Shown here: positions 1 to 8,390 of the stretch, piece after piece | Numbering within the stretch: the stretch's first letter is position 1 | Layout: the number at the start of each line of letters is the position of its first letter | From: Thermicanus aegyptius DSM 12793 | Lineage (GTDB): Bacteria > Bacillota > Bacilli > Thermicanales > Thermicanaceae | DNA length: 64,000 nucleotides | NCBI RefSeq assembly: GCF_000510645.1 | Contig: NZ_KI783301.1 | Span: 1,728,283-1,792,282 of the forward strand | Direction: 5' to 3' | Position numbers and translations under genes: made by a program | The notes under the pieces: model-generated | What the model was told of the DNA's origin: nothing | What the model saw: only the letters and a program-made list of their open reading frames with translations | The model's database searches: none

Positions 1-1
1 C

Positions 2-139
2 TTTGAACAGTTAGGCCTCGTCGGCAAAAGGGATGGAACGGAAAAACGGGAACGTGTCGCCCATTGGGGGAACATGACCTTGCGGCATTATAGCACCGAA
101 GGTCCTGGCTTTTATGCTTTTTTTCTCCAATATCGCTGA
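2..139 (+). CDS. C-terminal fragment of an unrecognised protein (5' end outside window)
   Basis: An open frame enters from the left edge and ends at TGA 137-139, giving 45 residues with a strongly coding-like composition (HWGNMTLRHY followed by GPGFYAFFLQYR). I do not recognise the family. No terminator is visible between it and the EamA gene at 252; the roughly 110 bp between them hold no other reading frame that I can support. It could be co-transcribed with the next gene. Confidence 0.5.
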   Translation, partial: FEQLGLVGKRDGTEKRERVAHWGNMTLRHYSTEGPGFYAFFLQYR

Positions 140-251
140 AAGGAACGTAAGCAAGGAAAATCCCATGATTTTAACGAATCATGTAAATGGAACGCTAAAA
201 AGGAATGGATAAACCAGAGAGAGAAAAAGGTTAAAAGATGGGGGATGTAGG

Positions 252-1193
252 ATGAAAAGAAGGGAACAGGTTATGGGTAGCCTGGCTGTCTTGTTGGCAG
301 CCAGTTTTTATGGGGTGATGAGTCCTATTGTGAAGGGGGCGTACGGAGAAGGGCATACGTTTCCGCAAATTACTTTTTCTCAATTTTTTTATGCTACTCT
401 CTTTTATCTCCCTTTCTTTTTATGGCGTATGGGGAAGGTGAAGATACCTATCAGAGAAGGGGTATGGCTTTTTTTTGTTGGGGTCATAGGATTAGGAGGA
501 ACAAGCCTTTTCTATTATGCTTCTCTCCAATATCTGCCGGCCTCCATCTCACTCATTCTCTTATTTCAATTTGTCTGGATAGGTCTTCTCATGGATCGAT
601 TATTTTTTAAGAAGAAAGGATCCCCCTTACAACTTTTTTCCGTATTGATCGTTTTGTTGGGAACCTTTTTTGCGGTTCCTTTATCCTATGAAGGTGGAGG
701 GATTTATCTGCCCGGCTTCTTGTTAGGCTTAGCTGCAGCCGTAAGCTACTCCTTTTTCCTCATCGGCACCTCTCATATTTCTCACCATATGGAAGGGTGG
801 TTTAGGAGCGCATGGATGGTGATCGGCGCCATGACCGTGATCGGTCTCATCTTTCTCACGTACGTTCCATTGCAGGAGTTAAATCCCTTTGGCGGCATGA
901 CGAAATGGGGACTTCTACTTGGCCTATTGGGTCAGGTCTTTCCTCCCCTCCTCTTTTCCTACGGAGCTCCGAAGATCGGAGGGAGTCTTACTTCATTGCT
1001 TGGTTCCATGGAACTGCCGGTTGGGCTCTTGGCTGCATTCTTTCTGCTCAAAGAAGAGATCAACCTCGTACAATGGATGGGGATTCTCCTTATTTTCTCA
1101 GGAATTCTTCTTACCCAGCTTGAACAGTTCATAAACGGAAAGGGGCAAGGGAGGATTCCTTATAGAAGGAAAACTCATGGAGAAAATGGGTAA
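252..1193 (+). CDS. EamA/DMT-family transporter
   Basis: A 313-residue, very hydrophobic protein with about ten predicted transmembrane helices in two EamA repeats (about residues 8-140 and 150-290), the layout of drug/metabolite exporters such as RhaT or YdcZ relatives. The repeats show the family's typical small-residue helices (for example GTSLFYYASLQYLPAS near residue 83 and GSLTSLLGSMELPVG near 246). The ATG at 252 follows a GGGGGATGTAGG purine stretch. The substrate cannot be inferred. The C-terminal tail is basic and cytoplasmic. It stands alone ahead of a tRNA gene that has its own promoter. Confidence 0.85.
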   Translation: MKRREQVMGSLAVLLAASFYGVMSPIVKGAYGEGHTFPQITFSQFFYATLFYLPFFLWRMGKVKIPIREGVWLFFVGVIGLGGTSLFYYASLQYLPASISLILLFQFVWIGLLMDRLFFKKKGSPLQLFSVLIVLLGTFFAVPLSYEGGGIYLPGFLLGLAAAVSYSFFLIGTSHISHHMEGWFRSAWMVIGAMTVIGLIFLTYVPLQELNPFGGMTKWGLLLGLLGQVFPPLLFSYGAPKIGGSLTSLLGSMELPVGLLAAFFLLKEEINLVQWMGILLIFSGILLTQLEQFINGKGQGRIPYRRKTHGENG

Positions 1194-1226
1194 CGGATGG
1201 GATGCACGGTTTTCCTAAAAAAACCA

Positions 1227-1255
1227 TTGCAACGCGGATTGATTCGTGGTATAGT
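1227..1255 (+). promoter_or_regulatory. Vegetative promoter of tRNA-Leu
   Basis: TTGCAA (1227-1232), a 17-bp spacer and TATAGT (1250-1255) match the sigma-A consensus well. Transcription would begin near 1262, about 17 bp before the mature tRNA 5' end. Confidence 0.75.
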
Positions 1256-1278
1256 AAATATCGCTTGATTCGTTTTTT

Positions 1279-1365
1279 GCGGGTGTGGCGGAACTGGCAG
1301 ACGCACTAGATTCAGGGTCTAGCGCCTTTACGGGCGTGGGGGTTCGAATCCCTTCACCCGCACCA
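1279..1365 (+). tRNA. tRNA-Leu (anticodon CAG)
   Basis: The acceptor stem GCGGGTG (1279-1285) pairs with CACCCGC (1355-1361), followed by discriminator A and an encoded CCA. The anticodon stem CTAGA/TCTAG encloses the loop TTCAGGG, so the anticodon is CAG, reading CUG codons. A long variable arm (CGCC...GGGCG region) and the T-arm GGTTCGAATCC are those of a class II leucine tRNA. It is a single gene, not part of an array, with its own promoter upstream and a terminator 14 bp downstream. Confidence 0.97.
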
Positions 1366-1378
1366 TACAGGGCAGTTG

Positions 1379-1404
1379 AACTCCAAATGGTCTGGAGTTT
1401 TTTT
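1379..1404 (+). terminator. Intrinsic terminator of tRNA-Leu
   Basis: AACTCCA (1379-1385) and TGGAGTT (1393-1399) form a 7-bp stem with a 7-nt loop, followed directly by a run of Ts. Confidence 0.85.
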
Positions 1405-1496
1405 ATTGATAAGTTTATTTCACCGCAGGATGATAAGACCGATTCCAGACGTTGAAATGATTGCAAGAAAATCTTTAGCAACAGGTGTTGTTCTCT

Positions 1497-1527
1497 AGGG
1501 GCAGTTAAGACGGCTGCCTCTTTCTTT
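1497..1527 (+). terminator. Second hairpin, possible terminator
   Basis: AGGGGCAG (1497-1504) pairs with CTGCCTCT (1514-1521) with one G-T pair and a 9-nt loop, then TTCTTT. It could insulate malL from upstream read-through or lie in the malL leader. A TATAAT at 1566-1571, without a good -35, is the likely malL -10 element. Confidence 0.45.
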
Positions 1528-1616
1528 ATGCGTAAAGCTCCTTTTTCTCTTTCCCGCGAAAATGTTATAATACCCTTGTTTATTTAAGATTTCATCACCC
1601 TACGGAGGGAATGGGA

Positions 1617-3293
1617 ATGGAAAGAAAATGGTGGAAGGAAGCGGTTGTTTATCAAATTTATCCCCGAAGTTTTATGGATTCGAATGGAGACGGAATCGGA
1701 GATCTGAAGGGAATTATTTCGAAGCTTGACTATTTAAAGGAACTGGGGGTCGATGTGATCTGGCTTTCCCCGGTATACGAATCTCCCAATGACGATAATG
1801 GTTACGATATTAGCAATTATCAAGCGATCATGAAGGAATTCGGTACGATGGATGATTTTGATGAGCTGTTGAAAGAAGTGCACAAACGGGGAATGAAGCT
1901 TATGATGGATCTCGTCGTGAATCATACTTCCGACGAACATCCATGGTTTCAACATTCCCGGGATTCGAAGGAGAACCCGTATCGTAATTTTTACATCTGG
2001 AGAGCGGGCAAAGGGGGAAAGGAACCAAACAATTGGGAGTCTGTGTTCGGTGGTTCTGCATGGGAGTTTGACGAAAGGACAGGGGAGTATTACTTGCATC
2101 TCTTCAGTCGTAAACAACCGGATCTCAATTGGGAGAATGAAGCGGTTAGACAACACGTATATGAAATGATGCGATGGTGGTTGGATAAGGGCATCGACGG
2201 GTTTCGCATGGATGTGATTAATCTTCTGTCTAAGGTGCCCGATTTGCCGGACGGCATCCCTGCGCCGGGAAAGAAATATGCTTCCCCCTTCGATTACGTG
2301 GCCAATGGTCCGAAGATTCATGACTACTTGAAGGAGATGTCGGAGAAGGTCCTCTCCCATTATGATTTGATCACCGTGGGAGAGACACCGGGGGTAACTC
2401 CCGAGGAGGCTAAGCTTTATGTGGGAGAGGATCGAGGCGAATTGCAAATGGTTTTTCAGTTTGAGCATATGGATTTAGATAGTGAAGGGAGCAAATGGAA
2501 TGTAAAACCCTGGAAGCTTACCGATTTAAAAAAGGTGATGAGCAAGTGGCAAAAAGAACTGGACGGAATAGGCTGGAACAGTTTGTATCTCAATAACCAT
2601 GACCAACCTAGACTCGTCTCTCGCTTTGGCGATGATGGAAAATACCGCGTGGAGTCGGCGAAGATGCTGGCCACTTTTTTACATACGCTTCAGGGAACCC
2701 CTTACATCTACCAAGGGGAAGAGATTGGGATGACCAACGTCCGGTTTCCTTCCATTGATGATTATCGGGATATTGAAACCCTAAACATGTATCATGAAGC
2801 AGTCGTGGAGCGGGGAGAAGATCCTAGGAAGGTGATGGAGAGCATTTATGCAAAAGGAAGGGATAATGCCAGAACACCGATGCAGTGGGATGACTCGCCC
2901 CATGCCGGATTTACCACAGGAACGCCATGGATTCAGGTGAATCCGAATTATAGGGAGATCAATGTAAAAAAAGCGTTGGCTGAGGAAGATTCCATCCTTC
3001 ATTACTATCGGAAGTTGATCCGCCTGCGCAAGGAATATCCCATCATCATTTACGGCAGTTATGAGCTTCTGCTGCCTGAGGACGAAGAAATTTATGCGTA
3101 TTTAAGAAAATGGGAAGGCATGAAGCTCCTCACGATACTTAATTTTAAAGGAGGAACTCCGGTTTTCTCATTTCCGGACGGACTTTTCTCGGACAGGGCA
3201 AAATTGCTCATCAGCAATTATCCCGTTAATGAAGTTGAAAGTTTACAAAGGGTTAAGCTTCGCCCTTATGAAGCGAGGGTTTATCTTTTTTAA
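1617..3293 (+). CDS. malL: Oligo-1,6-glucosidase (GH13, MalL-like)
   Basis: Intracellular exo-alpha-glucosidase of GH13 subfamily 31, releasing glucose from isomaltose-type oligosaccharides and dextrin stubs. There is no signal peptide. Conserved regions are DLVVNH (98-103), the nucleophile in GFRMDVINLL (D199), the acid/base in TVGETPG (E256) and NNHD (D329). These positions almost coincide with D199/E255/D329 of the Bacillus cereus enzyme. Valine after the nucleophile is the residue linked to alpha-1,6 rather than alpha-1,4 preference in this subfamily. An ATG exists at 1611, but GGAGGG at 1604-1609 leaves only 1 nt there and 7 nt before the ATG at 1617, so I chose 1617 (558 aa). The GH31 gene follows after 50 bp, probably in the same operon. 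Confidence 0.93.
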   Translation: MERKWWKEAVVYQIYPRSFMDSNGDGIGDLKGIISKLDYLKELGVDVIWLSPVYESPNDDNGYDISNYQAIMKEFGTMDDFDELLKEVHKRGMKLMMDLVVNHTSDEHPWFQHSRDSKENPYRNFYIWRAGKGGKEPNNWESVFGGSAWEFDERTGEYYLHLFSRKQPDLNWENEAVRQHVYEMMRWWLDKGIDGFRMDVINLLSKVPDLPDGIPAPGKKYASPFDYVANGPKIHDYLKEMSEKVLSHYDLITVGETPGVTPEEAKLYVGEDRGELQMVFQFEHMDLDSEGSKWNVKPWKLTDLKKVMSKWQKELDGIGWNSLYLNNHDQPRLVSRFGDDGKYRVESAKMLATFLHTLQGTPYIYQGEEIGMTNVRFPSIDDYRDIETLNMYHEAVVERGEDPRKVMESIYAKGRDNARTPMQWDDSPHAGFTTGTPWIQVNPNYREINVKKALAEEDSILHYYRKLIRLRKEYPIIIYGSYELLLPEDEEIYAYLRKWEGMKLLTILNFKGGTPVFSFPDGLFSDRAKLLISNYPVNEVESLQRVKLRPYEARVYLF

Positions 3294-3343
3294 ATGCGCG
3301 ACGTAAAGAGAAAATGAGGATGTATTAGAAAGGGAGGATTTGT

Positions 3344-5650
3344 TTGTATAAGTTGGAACAATGCAGCGAAGTAAGCATGAATCCCAAATCGATCGAGCTG
3401 GTCTATCCATCTCAGGCCAAGATAAAAATCACCTCTCCCCATCGCGGTATCCTCCATTTTCAGGTGATCCGAATTACGCCTTGGAGTGAAGATCAGGCGG
3501 AATCTTCTTATTCCGTCCTTGATGAAGACCCCTTGCTTCTCGAAGCGGAGGATCAGGAGGAAATTCTAGTGATCCAAAGTGGGGAAGGATGGGTTCGTAT
3601 TCATAAGAATCCCTTTCATGTGGAGTTATATTCTCTGAGTGGGGACTTGCTGTTAACGGGGAGAAATCCTCATATCTTGTTGGACGGCTGGCGCTCCCGC
3701 CTCCACTTTTCTTTTCAAGAGGGAGAAAGAATTTATGGTTTGGGAGAATGGGAGATCGAAGAAGAGGGGATGAAATTGGATCACAGGGGAAGGATCCGTC
3801 ACGTGTGGAACAATCACCTTCCCGCCCCTTCCCGTCTACTTCTCCCGATCCTCTATAGTTCTAAAGGTTTTGGGCTCTTTATTGATAATCCTTGGCCTGC
3901 CCGATTTGATTTCGGGGTGGAGGATGAGGAGGGATGGTTTTATGAATCGGAAGGAGGAAACCTCTCCTATTATCTATTCCTCGGTGAAAATTTGAAAGAA
4001 CTGGTACGGAAATACCATCTCCTCACCGGAAGACCCCCCATACCCCCCCGATTCGCCTTTGGTTACCTTCAATCGAAGTTTGGTTATAGGACCCGACAGG
4101 AGGTGGAAGAGTTAGCTGCGACTTTTCGACAAAAAGGGATCCCTTGCGATGCGATCATTTTAGATCTCTATTGGTTTAAAAAAATGGGGGACCTTCAATT
4201 TAATCGGGATGCTTTCCCCCATCCGGAAGAGATGGTGGCACGACTAAGGGAGATGGGCTTCCATGTGATTCTTATCGAAGAGCCTTATGTCGTTAAAGAG
4301 AGCCGCCTTTACCCGGAAGGGAATCGACTGCAAATTTTTGGCAAGAAAGCGGATGGGACAACCTATCTTTTTCCCTTTTGGGCAGGGGAATCGGCGTTGG
4401 TTGATTTTACCGATCCCCTCGCCAAACAGTGGTGGGCTGACCGACACAAAGACCTTATAAAGATGGGGGTGGGGGGATGGTGGACCGACCTTAATGAACC
4501 GGAGGTTCATCCCATTGATATGATTCATCACGACGGCCCCGCCCATAAGGTTCATAATATTTATGCCCTGGAGATGCAAAAGGCGGTAGCCCTCGCCTAT
4601 GAACAGAATGCGCCGGATCAACGTCTTCTCATAATGAGCCGCTCTGCGTGGTCGGGCAGCCATCGTTACGGAGTAGGAGTTTGGTCCGGGGATGTGTCGA
4701 CCACGTGGGATCATCTGCGAAAACAACCAGGTTTGGCGTTAAGCATGTCGCTGGCAGGCATTTCTCTGTGGAACAGCGACATCGGTGGATTTACAGGCGA
4801 TGAGCCGTCGGCTGAACTATTTCTTCGCTGGATTCAATTTGGAACCTTTACTCCCCTCATGCGCCCACATGGGGCTCATCAGGCCAGAGAGCCTTGGGCT
4901 TTTGGCGAAGAAATGGAAAGGAAGATCCGTAAGTTTATTGAACTTCGATATCGTCTCCTGCCGTATATCTATTCCTTGGCCTATATAGCGTTTGATGCAG
5001 GACTTCCTTACATGCGCCCCCTGATCATGGAGGATCCTACAGATTTGGAAGCTGCTGATATGGAAGAGACCTATCTGTTCGGCCCCCATCTGCTGGTTGC
5101 GCCGATCCTGGAGGAAGGATCCAGGAAGCGTACTCTCTATCTTCCAAAAGGAAAGTGGTTTCACTATTGGTCCGATGTAGAAGTGGAAGGGGGGAGATGG
5201 ATTGAGGTGGAGGCTCCTCTGGAGGAGATTCCCTTGTTTGTCCGAGCAGGGGCAATTCTTCCTTTCCTTCCGGTCATGCAGCATACGGAAGAAGAGAAAT
5301 GGAAGGAACTTCACCTTATCGTCTACCCTGGAGAAGGAAGCGGGATCCTCCTCTATGAAGATGATGGAAAAACCACCGAATATCAAAAAGGGAGTTACCG
5401 CCTTACCCGTTACCGCATGGAGATTTTGGGCAAAAACCTTTTGATCGAGATTTATCCGGCGTATGATCGGCTGGAAGACGGGATCAAGGATCGGGAATGG
5501 ACCATTGAGATTCTCCTTCGTCGTCCTCCTGCACATCTTTTTGTAAATAATGAAGAATGGAATACATTCCTCTATAAAGAGGGCAGACTCATTTTACCGC
5601 TAGGCTTGCGAAGCGTCGATCAATCCATTACCCTTCTGATCCAAGGATAA
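3344..5650 (+). CDS. GH31 alpha-glucosidase
   Basis: A 768-residue glycoside hydrolase of family 31 with an N-terminal beta-sandwich, a (beta/alpha)8 barrel and C-terminal beta domains. The catalytic nucleophile lies in WWTDLNEPE (D382) and the acid/base in WSGDVSTTW (D450). The RPHGAH segment near residue 505 is also typical. No signal peptide is seen, so it should act on imported maltodextrins. The TTG at 3344 sits 6 nt after GGGAGG (3332-3337); the next ATG (3377) has no ribosome site. It follows malL closely, so both probably degrade alpha-glucosides of mixed linkage. Alpha-xylosidase is possible in this family, but the neighbours favour alpha-glucosidase. Confidence 0.9.
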   Translation: MYKLEQCSEVSMNPKSIELVYPSQAKIKITSPHRGILHFQVIRITPWSEDQAESSYSVLDEDPLLLEAEDQEEILVIQSGEGWVRIHKNPFHVELYSLSGDLLLTGRNPHILLDGWRSRLHFSFQEGERIYGLGEWEIEEEGMKLDHRGRIRHVWNNHLPAPSRLLLPILYSSKGFGLFIDNPWPARFDFGVEDEEGWFYESEGGNLSYYLFLGENLKELVRKYHLLTGRPPIPPRFAFGYLQSKFGYRTRQEVEELAATFRQKGIPCDAIILDLYWFKKMGDLQFNRDAFPHPEEMVARLREMGFHVILIEEPYVVKESRLYPEGNRLQIFGKKADGTTYLFPFWAGESALVDFTDPLAKQWWADRHKDLIKMGVGGWWTDLNEPEVHPIDMIHHDGPAHKVHNIYALEMQKAVALAYEQNAPDQRLLIMSRSAWSGSHRYGVGVWSGDVSTTWDHLRKQPGLALSMSLAGISLWNSDIGGFTGDEPSAELFLRWIQFGTFTPLMRPHGAHQAREPWAFGEEMERKIRKFIELRYRLLPYIYSLAYIAFDAGLPYMRPLIMEDPTDLEAADMEETYLFGPHLLVAPILEEGSRKRTLYLPKGKWFHYWSDVEVEGGRWIEVEAPLEEIPLFVRAGAILPFLPVMQHTEEEKWKELHLIVYPGEGSGILLYEDDGKTTEYQKGSYRLTRYRMEILGKNLLIEIYPAYDRLEDGIKDREWTIEILLRRPPAHLFVNNEEWNTFLYKEGRLILPLGLRSVDQSITLLIQG

Positions 5651-5729
5651 GGCGATGTAGGCTGTCCGACGCCATCCTTCTATGGTATACTATCGCCAAA
5701 AGGAAAATGATTGAGAAAGAGGAATCGGC

Positions 5730-6155
5730 ATGACCGGGATCTTCGGATGGTTTATTCTTTTTTGGATGTTTTTTTTAATCGTTACGATATCGATCGGTGG
5801 ATATTTCATGTTTCGAAAATTCCTTAAGGGGATGCCGAAGAAGGATGGCATGTCTACGCTGGATTGGCAGGAATATTATATAAAACAGAGCTTGCCGCTG
5901 TGGAATGAGGAAGGGAAGGCGCTTTTGAACAAGTTGGTTGCGCCTGTCCCTTCTCCGTTCCGGGAAGTGGCAAAGCAAACGATTGCGGCAAAAATCGGTG
6001 AACTGGCGTTGAGAGAAGGAGCAGGTGAGATCGATACCGACCTGATCATCCGGGGCTATATTATGGCTACCCCGAAACGGGATCATAAATGGTTAAAGAA
6101 CTATCTGGATCAGGAAGGCATCGACTATTCCCGATATACCGGCCTGCTTCGGTAG
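5730..6155 (+). CDS. DUF2621 (YneK-like) membrane-anchored protein
   Basis: 141 residues with one N-terminal membrane helix (about 5-28) and a soluble domain beginning LKGMPKKDGMSTLDWQ and containing the hallmark GYIMATPKRDHKWL near the end. This is the pattern of DUF2621 proteins such as B. subtilis YneK, conserved in spore formers and of unknown function. The start at 5730 follows GAAAGAGG. It is a single gene between the glucosidase operon and a small membrane protein gene, with no obvious functional link. Confidence 0.75.
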   Translation: MTGIFGWFILFWMFFLIVTISIGGYFMFRKFLKGMPKKDGMSTLDWQEYYIKQSLPLWNEEGKALLNKLVAPVPSPFREVAKQTIAAKIGELALREGAGEIDTDLIIRGYIMATPKRDHKWLKNYLDQEGIDYSRYTGLLR

Positions 6156-6219
6156 GTTCGGCAGGAGTACCCCCCGTATCAACAACCCTTTTATTCAGAT
6201 CTAGAAAGGATTATAAACG

Positions 6220-6663
6220 ATGATCGGTTATCTTTATCCTTGGCTTCTTTTTTTTCATGTTTTTAGTGTGATCCTTTCCATCGGGCCTTATTTTATCCTG
6301 TTCCCTCTTCTCCGACGTCTCCAGGAAGCCTCTCATGAAGAATTGGAGCATCATCTTTTTGTCTTTCGCTATGTCGTTTGGATCTCTAAGCATGCAGGCC
6401 ACCTTTTGGTAGTGACGGGGGTGTTATTGTGGTGGTTGGGGGGATACCGCTGGAACACATCTTGGATTCTGATCCCCATCTTTATTCTCCTGTCTGCTCT
6501 TTTCTTCCTGGCAAGAGCCTTTTCCCCAACAATCAAGGCGATACAGGAAGGAAAGATCGATCGCCGGGAAGCGGTCGGCAAACTGCGCTTTTCCCTTTAT
6601 GCCTACCTCGTCATTCTTCTTGCCTCTCTATGGTTTATGATTGCAAAACCCACTTATTGGTAA
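6220..6663 (+). CDS. Four-helix integral membrane protein (DUF2269/CopD-like)
   Basis: 147 residues with four predicted membrane helices (about 5-27, 51-73, 79-99, 124-144). The first helix carries a histidine (LLFFHVFSVI) and the second is preceded by HAGH, a histidine layout seen in DUF2269 and CopD-like proteins that may bind haem or metal. The ATG at 6220 follows AAAGGA. It is followed closely by a DUF309 gene at 6684, probably co-transcribed. The function is not known. Confidence 0.65.
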   Translation: MIGYLYPWLLFFHVFSVILSIGPYFILFPLLRRLQEASHEELEHHLFVFRYVVWISKHAGHLLVVTGVLLWWLGGYRWNTSWILIPIFILLSALFFLARAFSPTIKAIQEGKIDRREAVGKLRFSLYAYLVILLASLWFMIAKPTYW

Positions 6664-6683
6664 CGATTGAGGAGAGGGTGACG

Positions 6684-7148
6684 ATGTATCCTAAGCCCTA
6701 TTTAAATTATCTGTTTCATTTTTTTTGTACCCGCGATTACTTTGAATGCCATGAAATAATGGAAGAATATTGGAAAAGTGTGGGGAAGAAGAGAGATGTT
6801 TGGCTCGCACTCATTCAATTGGCCGTTTCTCTCTACCACCATCGGCGTGGAAATTTCTCCGGCTCCGTGAAAATGTTAGATTCTTGTTATACCTTATGTC
6901 GAAATATATCCTTTTCGGAAACAGGCATTGATCAACAAGGTTTTCTTGTTCTCCTGAGAGAAAAATTAGAAGAAATGAAAAGAGGGGAGGCTTATCGCCC
7001 CTTCCATATTCCTTTTTCCGACCCCTCCTTACTGAAGGAGATTTACCTGCATTGCGCACGCTTATCAATAGATCCGGATCAGATGGAGAGGGAAGAAATG
7101 ATTATAAATAAACATCGATTTCAAAAAAAGAAAAAAGGGGGAGGTTAA
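6684..7148 (+). CDS. DUF309 family protein (YpuF-like)
   Basis: 154 residues. The N-terminal RDYFECHEIMEEYWKS is the DUF309 signature (HE-x2-EE-x-W), followed by helices AWLALIQLAVSLYHHRRGN-like in the usual order. It is a small all-helical domain of unknown function found across Bacilli. The frame stays open upstream into the previous gene, but the ATG at 6684 has GGAGAGG about 6 nt before it and removes an uninformative extension. It ends 4 bp from a convergent methyltransferase gene. Confidence 0.8.
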   Translation: MYPKPYLNYLFHFFCTRDYFECHEIMEEYWKSVGKKRDVWLALIQLAVSLYHHRRGNFSGSVKMLDSCYTLCRNISFSETGIDQQGFLVLLREKLEEMKRGEAYRPFHIPFSDPSLLKEIYLHCARLSIDPDQMEREEMIINKHRFQKKKKGGG

Positions 7149-7152
7149 TCTG

Positions 7153-7875
7153 TTATTTTTTCCCCACAATCACCCCATGGTATAGATAAGGAGCTGACGC
7201 TAACGTTATTTCCGTATTCTTTATGGTTTTTTGGATGAGCTCAGGATCCAGGAGGGCATCCTCGTCAACCATCTGGTTAAGATCAGCCTCTTCATGCGCA
7301 GGGTTCTCCAGCTCTTCTACCACCGTTTGAAGATCCCATATGGAAACATCGGAAAAACCTTTTTGAAGGAAAAGTTTTTTCCATAGTTCCGGAGTGGGTA
7401 GGAATCCGATTCCATAGAAGCGGGAAATTTCATCAAAGAGGGGTTCTGGAAGGTCCTCTTTCGCCATCATCTCTCGATCAAAGATCATACCGTTCGGTCT
7501 TAAAAGCTCCGCATATCGAGAGATGATCTCCTCCACGTCCAGGAAAACCGTTAAAGATTCAATAAATAGAACATCAAAGGCTTCGGAAGGGAATGGAGGA
7601 TGATACGCATCCGCAACGAGAAAATGAACCGTTACCTTCTCTTGGGCTGCTCTTTTTTTCCCTTTCTCAATCATCTCCGGCCTCACATCTACACCTGTTA
7701 CCTCATACCCTCTCCTTGCCAACTCGCATGCACTTCTTCCTGTACCGCAACCCAGTTCAAGTATTTTGGCATTTCCTTCCGGGAAAAAATTATTTAATAA
7801 ACGAAGCGTAGCTCGATACCCTCCGGGGTGCGCGCTTCCGATTCCCATTTTCATTAAGAGATCGTGATACTCCAT
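7153..7875 (-). CDS. Class I SAM-dependent methyltransferase
   Basis: 240 residues. Motif I ILELGCGTGRS (38-48) with the acidic residue of motif II (VTGVDVRPEM, about 59-68) and FDVLFIESLTVFL (motif IV, about 97-112) define a Rossmann-fold methyltransferase. The substrate is not recognisable; the C-terminal half has no extra domain. The ATG at 7875 is preceded by GAGAGGAAG on the minus strand. It faces the DUF309 gene tail to tail, and lies just beyond the terminator of the next minus-strand gene, so it is probably a separate transcription unit. Confidence 0.85.
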   Translation of the reverse strand: MEYHDLLMKMGIGSAHPGGYRATLRLLNNFFPEGNAKILELGCGTGRSACELARRGYEVTGVDVRPEMIEKGKKRAAQEKVTVHFLVADAYHPPFPSEAFDVLFIESLTVFLDVEEIISRYAELLRPNGMIFDREMMAKEDLPEPLFDEISRFYGIGFLPTPELWKKLFLQKGFSDVSIWDLQTVVEELENPAHEEADLNQMVDEDALLDPELIQKTIKNTEITLASAPYLYHGVIVGKK

Positions 7876-7942
7876 AACGCATACTTCCTCTCCATTTAAT
7901 AAATAGCCCTGAGCATCTTATGTAGAGGAAGAGGAGAAGGTT

Positions 7943-7975
7943 CAAAAAAGGCAACCGATGAGAAACGGTTGCCTT
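7943..7975 (-). terminator. Intrinsic terminator of the 8.0-8.3 kb gene
   Basis: A 10-bp perfect stem, AAGGCAACCG (7948-7957) with CGGTTGCCTT (7966-7975) and an 8-nt loop. Read on the minus strand it is followed by six Ts. Confidence 0.85.
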
Positions 7976-7997
7976 CTTCATCCTTATTATTCTTTGG

Positions 7998-8303
7998 TTA
8001 CCACCAAAACAAGGGAATTAAAGCTAATAACACGAGAAAAGGAATCCACCACCACCATGCGGCATATCCAGGCCACCAAACTTCTTCAATCTCAGGTTCT
8101 TCCCCCCTTTTGCTTTCTAAGGATTCTACGATTGCTTCTTCATGGCTTGAAGCATAGGAAGTGGCAACAGCACGCACCGGCTCAAGAAAAATCCCGTCAG
8201 GAAGAACTCGTCTCACATATCCGTAAACTCTTCTTCCATCTCTAAAGTGTGCGATGACAGGTCGGCCGAGGTGAGCGATCGCGATTGCGTAGGTAACGGC
8301 CAC
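7998..8303 (-). CDS. Small protein with beta-barrel-like N-terminus and aromatic membrane tail (copy 1)
   Basis: 101 residues, family not recognised. The N-terminal half (LGRPVIAHFRDGRRVYGYVRR) has the turn-rich pattern of a small Sm/SH3-like beta-barrel. A short acidic linker follows, then one C-terminal hydrophobic helix with a Trp-rich start (AAWWWW) and an LFWW end. The GTG at 8303 follows AAGGAGG by 7 nt, a strong ribosome site. It is clearly paralogous to the protein at 9197-9493: same MAV-x-YA start, G-x-x-V...DG-x-R-x-YG core and FWW terminus. The nearby cwlJ and gerQ suggest, but do not prove, a role in the spore or forespore envelope. Confidence 0.8.
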   Translation of the reverse strand: MAVTYAIAIAHLGRPVIAHFRDGRRVYGYVRRVLPDGIFLEPVRAVATSYASSHEEAIVESLESKRGEEPEIEEVWWPGYAAWWWWIPFLVLLALIPLFWW

Positions 8304-8390
8304 GTCAAATCCTCCTTTCCTAACCTTTCTCTAACAACATATGTTGTGAAAGAAGGATAAGCCATCCACGTCTGCGGAATTTTTCATCTC

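Noticed and set aside
1215-1481. 88-codon minus-strand frame over the tRNA-Leu gene
   Set aside because: It is the antisense of the tRNA. The GAGEGIRTP and ASASSATPA strings are well-known artefacts of reverse-translated leucine tRNA genes.
1734-2468. 244-codon minus-strand frame inside malL
   Set aside because: It is a shadow of a confidently assigned gene, with no domain and no ribosome site.
4817-5536. 239-codon minus-strand frame inside the GH31 gene
   Set aside because: It is antisense to conserved catalytic-domain sequence and has no recognisable motifs.
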